14,252 nt of DNA from an uncultured Bacilli bacterium (GCA_934086815.1 CAKOIM010000025.1:1-14252); one strand, 5' to 3'; positions 1 through 6,911 are shown, counted from the first letter of the stretch. Translations and numbers: made by a program. The notes: generated from the letters alone by a model not told the origin.

Positions 1-250
1 TTTCATTCAACTCATAAAACTTTAACATTAACCATAGATTTCTCTTACTATAACCCTTACCTAATTCATATGTTAATCTCTTCGAATATTCTTTTATTAT
101 TCCTTCTCCATAATGATTACCTGCTTCACTTAACATTCTTCCAACATTGTAATATGCATCCAAATCACTCTTATTAATTGAATAACTTTTAACTTTTCTA
201 TTTATTTCATTATTTATTAATTCATTTTTAATTGCATTGTAATAATTCAT
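1..250 (-). CDS. DUF1016/YhcG-type PD-(D/E)XK nuclease, third copy (3' end outside window)
   Basis: This is the amino-terminal part (about 83 codons) of a third DUF1016-family gene, running off the left edge. Translated from 250 it begins MNYYNAIKNELINNEINRKV and continues with the DUF1016_N pattern (YYNVGRMLSEAG, then HYGEGIIKEYSKRL, then ELGKGYSKRNLW), a helical region that precedes the nuclease domain in this family. Its start ATG overlaps the stop of the comEC fragment (ATGA), with the same AAAGGAG site 4 nt upstream (261-255) as the other two copies. It is clearly homologous to the copies at 1602-2492 and 3208-4098 but is the most divergent of the three. The catalytic domain and the position of the intragenic palindrome fall outside the window, so it is unknown whether the gene is intact. 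Confidence 0.85.
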   Translation of the reverse strand, partial: MNYYNAIKNELINNEINRKVKSYSINKSDLDAYYNVGRMLSEAGNHYGEGIIKEYSKRLTYELGKGYSKRNLWLMLKFYELNE

Positions 251-760
251 ATTACTCCTTTCTTTGGACTACAAATCTCAATTTTCAATTTATTATTTTT
301 AATTTTAAACATAATACTACCATCTTGATCAGTTCTATAAATTTTTGAATCACTCAAATTATTTAATACTTCTTTATTGAGATGACCATGTCTGTTATTT
401 TTGCCAACACTAATAATGGAATAATTTGGATTTATTTCATTTATAAATTCTTTACTACTACTTGTTTTACTTCCATGGTATCCAATTTTTAATACATCAA
501 TACCAGATATATTATATTTATTTAATATGTCTTTCTCTTTCTCTACTCCTGCATCTCCCATAAACATAAACTTATAACCTTTAAGCTCACTATAAATAAC
601 ATTTGAATTATCATTTTCATTATCATATTCTTTAGTATTTAAAAAATATAGTTTATTAATATTAATATCTAATTCTTTAATGCATGAATAGTATAATTAT
701 TAACTAAATTTATACTATCCCCCATATGATCGTAGTATCCATGTGCAGATTGTCAATTAG
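247..760 (-). pseudogene. Degenerate comEC 3'-end fragment, third copy
   Basis: On the minus strand this stretch aligns with the last part of comEC, from about the HGDYDH metal motif to the stop. It is broken. The aspartate of the motif is changed (HGYYDH), about 88 bp are missing between the VNNY codons and the CIKEL codons compared with the full gene at 4095-6185, and the shifted frame soon meets a TAG. The downstream piece (567-247) still reads as comEC: it starts at MFMGDAG, has GYHGS in place of GHHGS, and ends in SPKKGVI. The right limit near 760 is approximate because similarity fades there. The end keeps the ribosome binding site and ATGA overlap for the next DUF1016 gene, which may be why this part survives. 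No protein function is expected. Confidence 0.85.
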
Positions 761-799
761 TAAGTCGAATGCAATGCTTTTATTTATAAAGAAAGAAGA

Positions 800-1576
800 T
801 TACTTTTTTGCAATCCTTTCATCTTTATCTTTATTCAAAACTCGATTAATATAATTGAATCCATCATTCATTTTTTCTTCAATTGATATATCTTTACTAT
901 AGATGTTTCTCAATTTATCCATAACTTTACTAGAATCATCTTCAAGTTCATAAAAGCTATCATATCCTCGTTCATCAAATTCAAACATTGTAGAAAACGG
1001 TTTGTTATTCAAAATAGGATCAGTTACCATCTCACTATATTGCCATACTAAATATGGTGAGTCATATTCACGTCTTGGCGTTTCTGGATGAATTTGTTTC
1101 CATTTTTCAAACCATAAAAAATGTAGAGTTTCATGAGCACAAACTTCTAATAATTTAGAATCATCAACGCCTATAGTGATTGAAAAAGAAAAATTGTCTA
1201 AATATCTTGGACATACCGGAATTAATCCAACAGTTGCACTTATTTCTTTTAAATTATTTGGCCATTCTATCTTCAAATATGATGATAACGCCTTAAAATA
1301 ACTATCATTATATTGTTCCCATAGCGTGTTATATCTTTCAGTTTCACTTTTTATTCTATGTTTATGTTTATTATAATCATTAGTAACTACTTCTTCTATA
1401 ACTTTATAAATTTCATCTCTAGATAAATTTGTATCCAAATTAGCTAGTTGTGGAAAGCATTTAATTGTAAAATCATGAACGCTTAATGCTCCATTGTTTT
1501 CGAAATATGCCCACTTTATAACATCTATGTTTTCTTGCAAAGTCATTTCTTTAAACATAATTTTTGGTAAAGCCAT
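800..1576 (-). CDS. Putative zinc metallopeptidase-like protein (HExxH)
   Basis: A 258-residue protein that I do not recognise as a named family. It carries AHETLHFLWFEKW (H148, E149, H152 from the chosen start), a classic HExxH zinc site, and about 30 residues later YSEMVTDP (E182), which could supply a third, gluzincin-type ligand. No signal peptide or membrane segment is visible, so it is probably cytoplasmic. Other clear features are a mixed-charge middle (about 50-90) and a Lys/Asp-rich tail. The start is taken at ATG 1576, 8 nt after AGGAT. An in-frame ATG at 1639 lies inside the end of the upstream DUF1016 gene and has no good site. It follows that gene by 25 nt and is presumably co-transcribed. 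A deleted copy lies at the same place in the neighbouring cassette (3063-3182). A peptidase function is inferred from the motif only. Confidence 0.6.
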   Translation of the reverse strand: MALPKIMFKEMTLQENIDVIKWAYFENNGALSVHDFTIKCFPQLANLDTNLSRDEIYKVIEEVVTNDYNKHKHRIKSETERYNTLWEQYNDSYFKALSSYLKIEWPNNLKEISATVGLIPVCPRYLDNFSFSITIGVDDSKLLEVCAHETLHFLWFEKWKQIHPETPRREYDSPYLVWQYSEMVTDPILNNKPFSTMFEFDERGYDSFYELEDDSSKVMDKLRNIYSKDISIEEKMNDGFNYINRVLNKDKDERIAKK

Positions 1577-1600
1577 ATTATCACATCCTACATTTATTTT

Positions 1601-1879
1601 ATCACACAAGTTCATATTCTCTAACAGCAATTCTTTCATCTGAACAATATTCTATAACAAATTTATTTTCTCTTTTGCATATTAATATTCCCATTGTATT
1701 GTTATTACTTATTTCTTTTATGTTTTTATCTATGTAATTCATGTATTTTTGAACCTGTGATATATATTCAACTTTAAATTCTGTTACTTTTAATTCTACA
1801 ACCACATAACAATTAAACTTTATATTAAATAATAACAAATCAATGTAATGATTTCTGTCTCCTATTTTAATTTTATATT
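1601..1879. repeat. Direct repeat R2, copy 2 (DUF1016 3' end)
   Basis: By direct comparison this 279-bp tract is identical to 3207-3485. It covers codons 204-296 of the DUF1016 gene, including the nuclease core, and the stop. Beyond 1880 the two copies diverge quickly. To the left (1458-1600) they remain similar but not identical in the start of the peptidase gene. Confidence 0.88.
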
Positions 1880-2492
1880 CACTACCTATAAAACTATATG
1901 AATTACCAAGTTCTCTCATGAATGATTCTATATCTTCTAATATTAAATTATGTAATGCTTTTTCAGTGGCTATATCAATATTATTCTTATTTCTAATTAA
2001 TATGGGATTGGGGACTAAATCTTTTGATTCAATCTTATCATCAAGTATTAATTTGTTTTTAGTTTCGATTGGTAATCTATTGTATTCACTATTACGAATC
2101 TTTTCTCTTAATAAATCACGCCCAATATTTTGTTCTCTACAGATATTGATATAATACCTTATTTCATCTATATTTTTTAAAGGTAATAACTCGACATAAT
2201 GGCTCCAAGACAATTGTGTCGCAAGCTGCGACACTTTTTCATCACTAAACATATTATAGAATTGTTTCATTCTAAATAATGTTCTTCTGTTATATTTTTT
2301 ACCAACTTCAACAACTAATTTTTTAGAATATTCATCTATAATATTATCTCCATATTTTCCACCTGCATCATTTAGCAACTTGCCAATTTCAAAGTATGTA
2401 GTAACTTTATGCCTTTCTTTTGAATAATCTTTCACTTTTGAATATATTTCATTATCAATTAATTTGTTTTTTATCTCATTGTAATAATTCAT
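1602..2492 (-). CDS. DUF1016/YhcG-type PD-(D/E)XK nuclease, second copy
   Basis: A 296-residue protein of the DUF1016 (YhcG) family: an amino-terminal helical DUF1016_N domain (about 8-150, with the typical LSWSHY at 94-99) and a carboxy-terminal PD-(D/E)XK nuclease fold. The nuclease residues are visible: D218 in YIDLLLF, E233 and K235 in VVELK, and a Q246-x3-Y250 pair. Members are predicted DNA nucleases often found in accessory regions; the biological role is not settled. The start overlaps the preceding comEC fragment by ATGA, with AAAGGAG (2503-2497) inside that fragment. Compared with the copy at 3208-4098, codons 1-29 and 204-296 are almost identical, while codons 30 to about 200 differ often, giving a mosaic. 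The middle also holds a 19-nt palindrome. It ends 25 nt before the putative peptidase gene. Confidence 0.88.
   Translation of the reverse strand: MNYYNEIKNKLIDNEIYSKVKDYSKERHKVTTYFEIGKLLNDAGGKYGDNIIDEYSKKLVVEVGKKYNRRTLFRMKQFYNMFSDEKVSQLATQLSWSHYVELLPLKNIDEIRYYINICREQNIGRDLLREKIRNSEYNRLPIETKNKLILDDKIESKDLVPNPILIRNKNNIDIATEKALHNLILEDIESFMRELGNSYSFIGSEYKIKIGDRNHYIDLLLFNIKFNCYVVVELKVTEFKVEYISQVQKYMNYIDKNIKEISNNNTMGILICKRENKFVIEYCSDERIAVREYELV
2216..2234. repeat. Intragenic inverted repeat in DUF1016 copy 2
   Basis: A perfect 8-bp inverted repeat with a 3-nt spacer: GTGTCGCA, AGC, TGCGACAC on the plus strand. It is GC-rich in an AT-rich gene and encodes the end of K-V-S-Q-L-A-T just before the LSWSH motif. 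The equivalent codons of the other copy (3822-3840) hold a different but equally perfect palindrome sharing the core GTCGC/GCGAC. It could be a protein-binding or nuclease site, or an RNA hairpin in the mRNA. Confidence 0.85.
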
Positions 2493-2776
2493 ATTACTCC
2501 TTTCTTTGGACTACAAGTCTCAATTCTTAATTTATTTTTTTTAATCTTAAACATGATACTACCATCTTGATCTGTTCTATATATTTTTGAATCACGCAAA
2601 TTGTTTAATACTTCTTTATTTGGATGTCCATACCTATTATTCTTTCCAACACTAATTATGGAATATTTTGGTTTTATCTCATCAATAAATTTTTTATCAC
2701 TACTTGTCTTAGATCCATGATGTCCTACTTTAAGTACATCTATATCACTTATATTATATTTATCTAAAATATCTTT
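2402..2776. repeat. Direct repeat R1, copy 2 (comEC tail plus DUF1016 5' end)
   Basis: About 375 bp that I read as identical to 4008-4382, with the same 1606-bp offset as repeat R2. It spans the last ~95 codons of comEC sequence, the ribosome binding site, the ATGA overlap and the first 29 codons of the DUF1016 gene. The first mismatches are at 2401 and 2777. Confidence 0.85.
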
Positions 2777-3028
2777 CTCTTTTTCTACTCCAGCGTCTCC
2801 CATAAACATAAACTTATAACCATCAAGTTCGGTATAAATAACATTTGAATTATCATTTTCATTATCATATTCTTTTGTTTGTAAAAAATATAGTTTATTA
2901 ATATTAATATATAATTCTTTAATGCATGAGGAGTATTTTATTTTCTTTTTATCTAATACTTTGATTAATTCTTTTTCTAAATCATTATATTCTCCACAAT
3001 TAAATACTACATTTTTCACTTTATAATT
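2489..3028 (-). pseudogene. comEC 3'-end fragment, second copy
   Basis: This stretch encodes a near-copy of ComEC residues 518-696: NYKVKNVVFNCGEYNDLEKE, then MFMGDAG, GHHGSKTSSD and the terminal SPKKGVI. The reading frame is open from 3082, but the leading residues (MILQLNRQFFFFNWYC) come from out-of-frame peptidase sequence, so the start is accidental. All ten or so membrane segments and the HGDYDH metal motif are missing, so it cannot work as a channel and is unlikely to act as a nuclease. Its last ~95 codons are identical in DNA to real comEC, whereas the part further upstream differs. The fragment still supplies the ribosome binding site and overlap that start the DUF1016 gene at 2492. 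It is treated as a remnant, though a translated leader role is possible. Confidence 0.85.
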
Positions 3029-3062
3029 ATCAACGCAGTACCAATTGAAAAAGAAAAATTGT

Positions 3063-3182
3063 CTATTTAATTGTAAAATCATAAACGCTTAATGCTCCAG
3101 TGTTTTCGAAATATGTCCACTTTATAACATCTATATTTTCTTGCAAAGTCATTCCTTTAAACATAATTTTTGGTAAAGCCAT
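3063..3182 (-). pseudogene. Truncated copy of the putative peptidase gene
   Basis: Starting at ATG 3182, with the same AGGAT site as the intact gene, 39 codons match the beginning of the 258-residue protein at 800-1576 (MALPKIMFKGMTLQENIDVI, ending ALSVYDFTIK) before a TAG. Compared with the intact gene about 259 bp are deleted: the sequence jumps from the FTIK codons to the codons for DNFSFS in a shifted frame. Peptidase-like sequence continues out of frame to about 3031, where it changes into comEC sequence. The HExxH region is absent, so no activity is expected. Confidence 0.85.
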
Positions 3183-3206
3183 ATTATCACATCCTATATC
3201 TATTAG

Positions 3207-3485
3207 ATCACACAAGTTCATATTCTCTAACAGCAATTCTTTCATCTGAACAATATTCTATAACAAATTTATTTTCTCTTTTGCATATTAATATTCCCAT
3301 TGTATTGTTATTACTTATTTCTTTTATGTTTTTATCTATGTAATTCATGTATTTTTGAACCTGTGATATATATTCAACTTTAAATTCTGTTACTTTTAAT
3401 TCTACAACCACATAACAATTAAACTTTATATTAAATAATAACAAATCAATGTAATGATTTCTGTCTCCTATTTTAATTTTATATT
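3207..3485. repeat. Direct repeat R2, copy 1
   Basis: Partner of 1601-1879: 279 bp identical by direct comparison, covering the nuclease-domain end of the DUF1016 gene. The offset between partners is 1606 bp. Recombination between them would delete or duplicate one whole cassette. Confidence 0.88.
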
Positions 3486-4098
3486 TACTACCTATAAAAC
3501 TAAATGAATTACCAAGTTCTTTCATAAAAGATTCAATATCTTCCAAAATTAAATTATGTAATGCTTTCTCAGTAACTATTTCAGTATTATTTCTATTTCT
3601 AATTAGTATGGGATTTGGTACCAAATCTTTTACTTCAATTTTATCTTTAGAAACTATCTTGTTTTTAGTTTCAATTGGCATTCTTTGATATTCCTTGTTT
3701 TTAATTTTTTCTCTTAATTCTCTTTTAGATAAATTTCTTTCATACGCAATATTAATATAATATATCAATTCATTATCGTCTTTAATTGATAATAATTCAG
3801 AATAATGGCTCCAAGACAATTTGGTCGCCAATGGCGACCATTTTTCATTTTTGAATATTCTATAATATTGTCTAATACGTCTCAATGTTCTCTCGTTATA
3901 CTTTTTCCCAAACTCAATAACCAGTCTATTTGAATAATCATTTAAAATATTATCTCCATACTTACTGCCAGCTTCATCCAGCAATTTACCAACTTCAAAG
4001 TATGTAATAACTTTATGCCTTTCTTTTGAATAATCTTTCACTTTTGAATATATTTCATTATCAATTAATTTGTTTTTTATCTCATTGTAATAATTCAT
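3208..4098 (-). CDS. DUF1016/YhcG-type PD-(D/E)XK nuclease, first copy
   Basis: A 296-residue DUF1016 (YhcG) family protein next to the complete comEC. The DUF1016_N helical domain covers about 8-150, with LSWSHYSELL at 94-103. The carboxy-terminal nuclease domain shows D218 (YIDLLLF), E233-x-K235 (VVELK) and Q246-x3-Y250, the expected PD-(D/E)XK pattern. The start ATG overlaps the comEC stop (ATGA) and its AAAGGAG site (4109-4103) lies in the last comEC codons, so translation should be coupled to ComEC. No separate promoter was seen; it is probably read from the comEA-comEC promoter. The family is predicted to cut DNA, but its cellular role is open. Linkage to the DNA-uptake operon is suggestive only. 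The protein differs from the second copy mainly between residues 30 and 200. Confidence 0.9.
   Translation of the reverse strand: MNYYNEIKNKLIDNEIYSKVKDYSKERHKVITYFEVGKLLDEAGSKYGDNILNDYSNRLVIEFGKKYNERTLRRIRQYYRIFKNEKWSPLATKLSWSHYSELLSIKDDNELIYYINIAYERNLSKRELREKIKNKEYQRMPIETKNKIVSKDKIEVKDLVPNPILIRNRNNTEIVTEKALHNLILEDIESFMKELGNSFSFIGSKYKIKIGDRNHYIDLLLFNIKFNCYVVVELKVTEFKVEYISQVQKYMNYIDKNIKEISNNNTMGILICKRENKFVIEYCSDERIAVREYELV
3822..3840. repeat. Intragenic inverted repeat in DUF1016 copy 1
   Basis: A perfect 8-bp inverted repeat with a 3-nt spacer: TGGTCGCC, AAT, GGCGACCA on the plus strand. It lies at exactly the position matching 2216-2234 (offset 1606). It encodes the end of K-W-S-P-L-A-T before LSWSH. 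Three of the eight pairs differ from the other copy and all three still pair. Confidence 0.85.
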
Positions 4099-4382
4099 AT
4101 TACTCCTTTCTTTGGACTACAAGTCTCAATTCTTAATTTATTTTTTTTAATCTTAAACATGATACTACCATCTTGATCTGTTCTATATATTTTTGAATCA
4201 CGCAAATTGTTTAATACTTCTTTATTTGGATGTCCATACCTATTATTCTTTCCAACACTAATTATGGAATATTTTGGTTTTATCTCATCAATAAATTTTT
4301 TATCACTACTTGTCTTAGATCCATGATGTCCTACTTTAAGTACATCTATATCACTTATATTATATTTATCTAAAATATCTTT
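4008..4382. repeat. Direct repeat R1, copy 1 (true comEC tail plus DUF1016 5' end)
   Basis: Partner of 2402-2776, identical over about 375 bp. Because it includes the last ~95 codons of the complete comEC, sequence exchange with the downstream fragment can alter the working gene. Confidence 0.85.
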
Positions 4383-6185
4383 TTCTTTCTCTACTCCTGC
4401 ATCTCCCATAAACATAAACTTATAACCATTAAGTTCACTATAAATAACATTTGAATTATCATTTTCATTGTCATATTCTTTAGTATTTAAAAAATATAGT
4501 TTATTAATATTAATATCTAATTCTTTAATACATGAATAGTATTTTATTTTCTTTTTATCTAACACTTTGATTAATTCTTTTTCTAAATCATTATATTCTC
4601 CACAATTAAATACTACATTCTTTACTTTATAATTATTAACTAAATTTACACCATCACCCATATGATCATAGTCTCCATGAGTAAGTATTAAATAGTCTAT
4701 TTTAGTTATTCCTATACTTTTTAAATATTTTATAACATTATTTGAAACCTTATAATTTTTGTTAGATTTTTTCCAAGATTCTTTTTGATAATTAATTATT
4801 CCTCCAGTGTCAATCATAATAACTTTACTCTTATGCGGAGAAACAATTACTGTTGAATCACCCTGGTTTACATCAAAATAATAAACATAAAAAGAACTAT
4901 CTAAAAATGGTAAAACCCTATTTATTAATAATAAAATCATAATTAATAAAAGTTTAATACTATTTTTAGGTAAAAATAAAATTATATAATAACTTACTAT
5001 AAATACCCAGTTTATTCTAGGAATATTTAGCATAAAACTATAATTAGTCAAATAAGCATTGAAATCATTTCCCACTTGTAACAAAAATCCTAAAAACGGT
5101 GAGATAAATGAAAAAAGAAAATTCAACAATACTAAAGGATATATTACCAAGGAAATAAATGGTACAAATATTAGATTAATCAATATAGAAAAAACATTTA
5201 CTTCATAATTTAATAAAGCTGTTATAGGCAAACTATATAAAAAAGCAATAAAACTAATTATTAATATTTTTTTAAAATAATTTCCTTTAATTCTTTTTTG
5301 ATTATATATAATTCCAAAAGTTACAACAAAAGAATAAATAAATCCGACATCCCTAATCATTAGAGGATTAACAATTAAAATAAACCAAGCTGTAAAAAAA
5401 AGAATCTGCAAGTTACTATAATTTAATTCTAATTCTTTATTTATAATATTCAAAATTAAAAACAAAACAGCTCTTAAAATTGAAGCACTAAAATTTGTTA
5501 AAAATAACAAAAATACTAAGAAGAAAAATGTAACTAAATATCTTATATTCTTTTTAAAGTTTCCCAATATAAGACCTACAATCAATAAATAAGTATTAAG
5601 ATGCATTCCCGATATGGCCAGTAAATGACTTATTCCATTCTTTTGATAATTATTTATAATATCTTGAGATAGTCCATTTTTGTTCCCTAAAATTAAAGCT
5701 TGTAAATAATCACTATTAGGCATCTTATTTATTCTTTTAAAAATCAAATCTTTAACCATGTAAATAAGGTTTCTTTTCTTTACTACCTTGTAATCATCAA
5801 CATTAAATAATAAATATATTTTTTTACTCTTTAAATATTTCTTATAATTAAACCCATTAAAGATGGTATTTTCTTTAGGTTCTTCAAAATTACCATAAAG
5901 TTTTAATTTATCACCTAATGAAACATTTTTTAAAAAAGCTTCTTTATTTATAAGGCTATTAAAATAAATAGTCGCTAAGACTTTTTCACGCCCATCTACT
6001 AACATAGAAATCTTTTCACCATCTATATTTATATTTTTAACTATACCAACCATTTTTGTTTCTTTAATATTATAAAATGATTTATTTCTAACAAACAAAT
6101 TACAACATAATACGTATATAAAAAGTATTAAAAAAACTATTACACATTTATAATTAAATAGTAATTTTGTCTTTAAACTTTTCAT
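4095..6185 (-). CDS. comEC: ComEC, DNA-uptake channel protein
   Basis: A 696-residue polytopic membrane protein that carries single-stranded DNA across the cytoplasmic membrane in competence. Visible parts: a first membrane helix (about 13-31), a soluble DUF4131-like stretch (about 40-130), the Competence domain with HLLAISGMH (187-195) and many helices (about 195-425), and a carboxy-terminal metallo-beta-lactamase-like domain (about 431-696) with DVNQGD, the metal motif H503-G-D-Y-D-H508, MGDAG (593-597) and GHHGS (619-623). The domain is thought to act as the nuclease on the non-transported strand in some bacteria, and its motifs look intact here. The start overlaps the end of comEA by 32 nt, so it is co-transcribed and probably coupled; its own ribosome site is weak. 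The stop overlaps the DUF1016 start. Its last ~95 codons are identical in DNA to a downstream fragment. Confidence 0.95.
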   Translation of the reverse strand: MKSLKTKLLFNYKCVIVFLILFIYVLCCNLFVRNKSFYNIKETKMVGIVKNINIDGEKISMLVDGREKVLATIYFNSLINKEAFLKNVSLGDKLKLYGNFEEPKENTIFNGFNYKKYLKSKKIYLLFNVDDYKVVKKRNLIYMVKDLIFKRINKMPNSDYLQALILGNKNGLSQDIINNYQKNGISHLLAISGMHLNTYLLIVGLILGNFKKNIRYLVTFFFLVFLLFLTNFSASILRAVLFLILNIINKELELNYSNLQILFFTAWFILIVNPLMIRDVGFIYSFVVTFGIIYNQKRIKGNYFKKILIISFIAFLYSLPITALLNYEVNVFSILINLIFVPFISLVIYPLVLLNFLFSFISPFLGFLLQVGNDFNAYLTNYSFMLNIPRINWVFIVSYYIILFLPKNSIKLLLIMILLLINRVLPFLDSSFYVYYFDVNQGDSTVIVSPHKSKVIMIDTGGIINYQKESWKKSNKNYKVSNNVIKYLKSIGITKIDYLILTHGDYDHMGDGVNLVNNYKVKNVVFNCGEYNDLEKELIKVLDKKKIKYYSCIKELDININKLYFLNTKEYDNENDNSNVIYSELNGYKFMFMGDAGVEKEKDILDKYNISDIDVLKVGHHGSKTSSDKKFIDEIKPKYSIISVGKNNRYGHPNKEVLNNLRDSKIYRTDQDGSIMFKIKKNKLRIETCSPKKGVI

Positions 6186-6822
6186 AAGTTGATTTACCTA
6201 TTCCATTTACTTTCATAATATCTTCAATTGCTTTAAAGTTACCATTTGCACTTCGATACTCAATAATTTTCAGAGCTTTACTTTCACCAATACCAGGCAA
6301 CTTCATTAACTCTTCTTTTGATGCCGTATTAATATTTATTAAGCCATTATCTACACTACTACTTTCAGTATTTTGTGTATTATTCGGAGTTATTACACTT
6401 TCTTTTTTTTGAACACTTTCATCAATATATACTTTTTTATTTTGAAAGCTATTGTTTTTATTGTCTATTTTATTTTTATTATAGACAATAATAACCATTT
6501 CCTCATCTAGTTTTTTACTTAAATTAATATTATCAATATAAGCATTTTCTGTTAAACCCCCGGCTAAATCAATTAAATCCATTATTATATTATCATGAGT
6601 TACTTCATAAACTCCTGGGTTAATGACTTCCCCTTTTATTTCTACTTTAAACCCACTAATTTCTTCCTCTTCATCACTATCTAGCTCATCATCATCATAA
6701 TTAACACTAATGTCATCTTCTTTATTACTATTTTGATATATAAGTAAAGACAAACTAAACACACTTAATAAAAAGAAAACAATTGTCAAAATTATTAAAA
6801 CTATCATTTTTTTATCTTTCAT
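6154..6822 (-). CDS. comEA: ComEA, competence DNA-binding protein
   Basis: A 222-residue membrane-anchored DNA receptor for competence, which hands double-stranded DNA to ComEC. It has an amino-terminal membrane helix (about 6-29), an acidic linker (about 35-55, rich in D/E), an SLBB-type domain (about 57-116, KGEVINPGVYEV and LAGGLTENA), a polar spacer, and a terminal double helix-hairpin-helix region (about 160-222) with ININTASKEELMKLPGIGES and VNGIGKSTYEKF. The start is set at ATG 6822, 5 nt after AAAGGAG (6834-6828). An in-frame ATG at 6837 would contain that ribosome site and is rejected. It is the first gene of the competence operon and overlaps comEC by 32 nt. Late genes comFA or comGA are not in the window. 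Confidence 0.93.
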   Translation of the reverse strand: MKDKKMIVLIILTIVFFLLSVFSLSLLIYQNSNKEDDISVNYDDDELDSDEEEEISGFKVEIKGEVINPGVYEVTHDNIIMDLIDLAGGLTENAYIDNINLSKKLDEEMVIIVYNKNKIDNKNNSFQNKKVYIDESVQKKESVITPNNTQNTESSSVDNGLININTASKEELMKLPGIGESKALKIIEYRSANGNFKAIEDIMKVNGIGKSTYEKFKDKITI

Positions 6823-6882
6823 AAACACTCCTTTCACTTTTCTATATTTTCTACTAATAGAGTATTTAATAAAAAACTTAAA

Positions 6883-6911
6883 ATTATAGACAATTAATTG
6901 ACAAAAAACAA
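6883..6911 (-). promoter_or_regulatory. Probable promoter of comEA-comEC
   Basis: TTGTTT (6911-6906), a 17-nt spacer and TATAAT (6888-6883) resemble a sigma-A promoter. The -35 part overlaps the U-tract of the alaS terminator. No ComK-box-like arrangement was convincing. The transcript would have a leader of about 50 nt. Confidence 0.5.

Noticed and set aside
1918..2154. Plus-strand open frame of 78 codons
   Set aside because: It lies antisense inside a DUF1016 gene with recognisable motifs and has no ribosome site; it is a by-product of AT-rich coding sequence.
2489..3082. An independent 197-residue protein starting MILQLNRQ
   Set aside because: The first ~18 residues are out-of-frame peptidase sequence and the rest is the comEC tail; the start is accidental, so it is treated as a fragment.
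3183..3245. A longer amino end (MKELLLENMN) for the peptidase-like genes, here and at 1577-1639
   Set aside because: These codons overlap the end of the DUF1016 gene in another frame and lack a ribosome site, while ATG 3182/1576 has AGGAT at proper distance.
1..4560. Insertion sequence or transposon as the cause of the repeats
   Set aside because: No transposase, recombinase, terminal inverted repeats or target-site duplications were seen; repeat ends follow gene and comEC boundaries.
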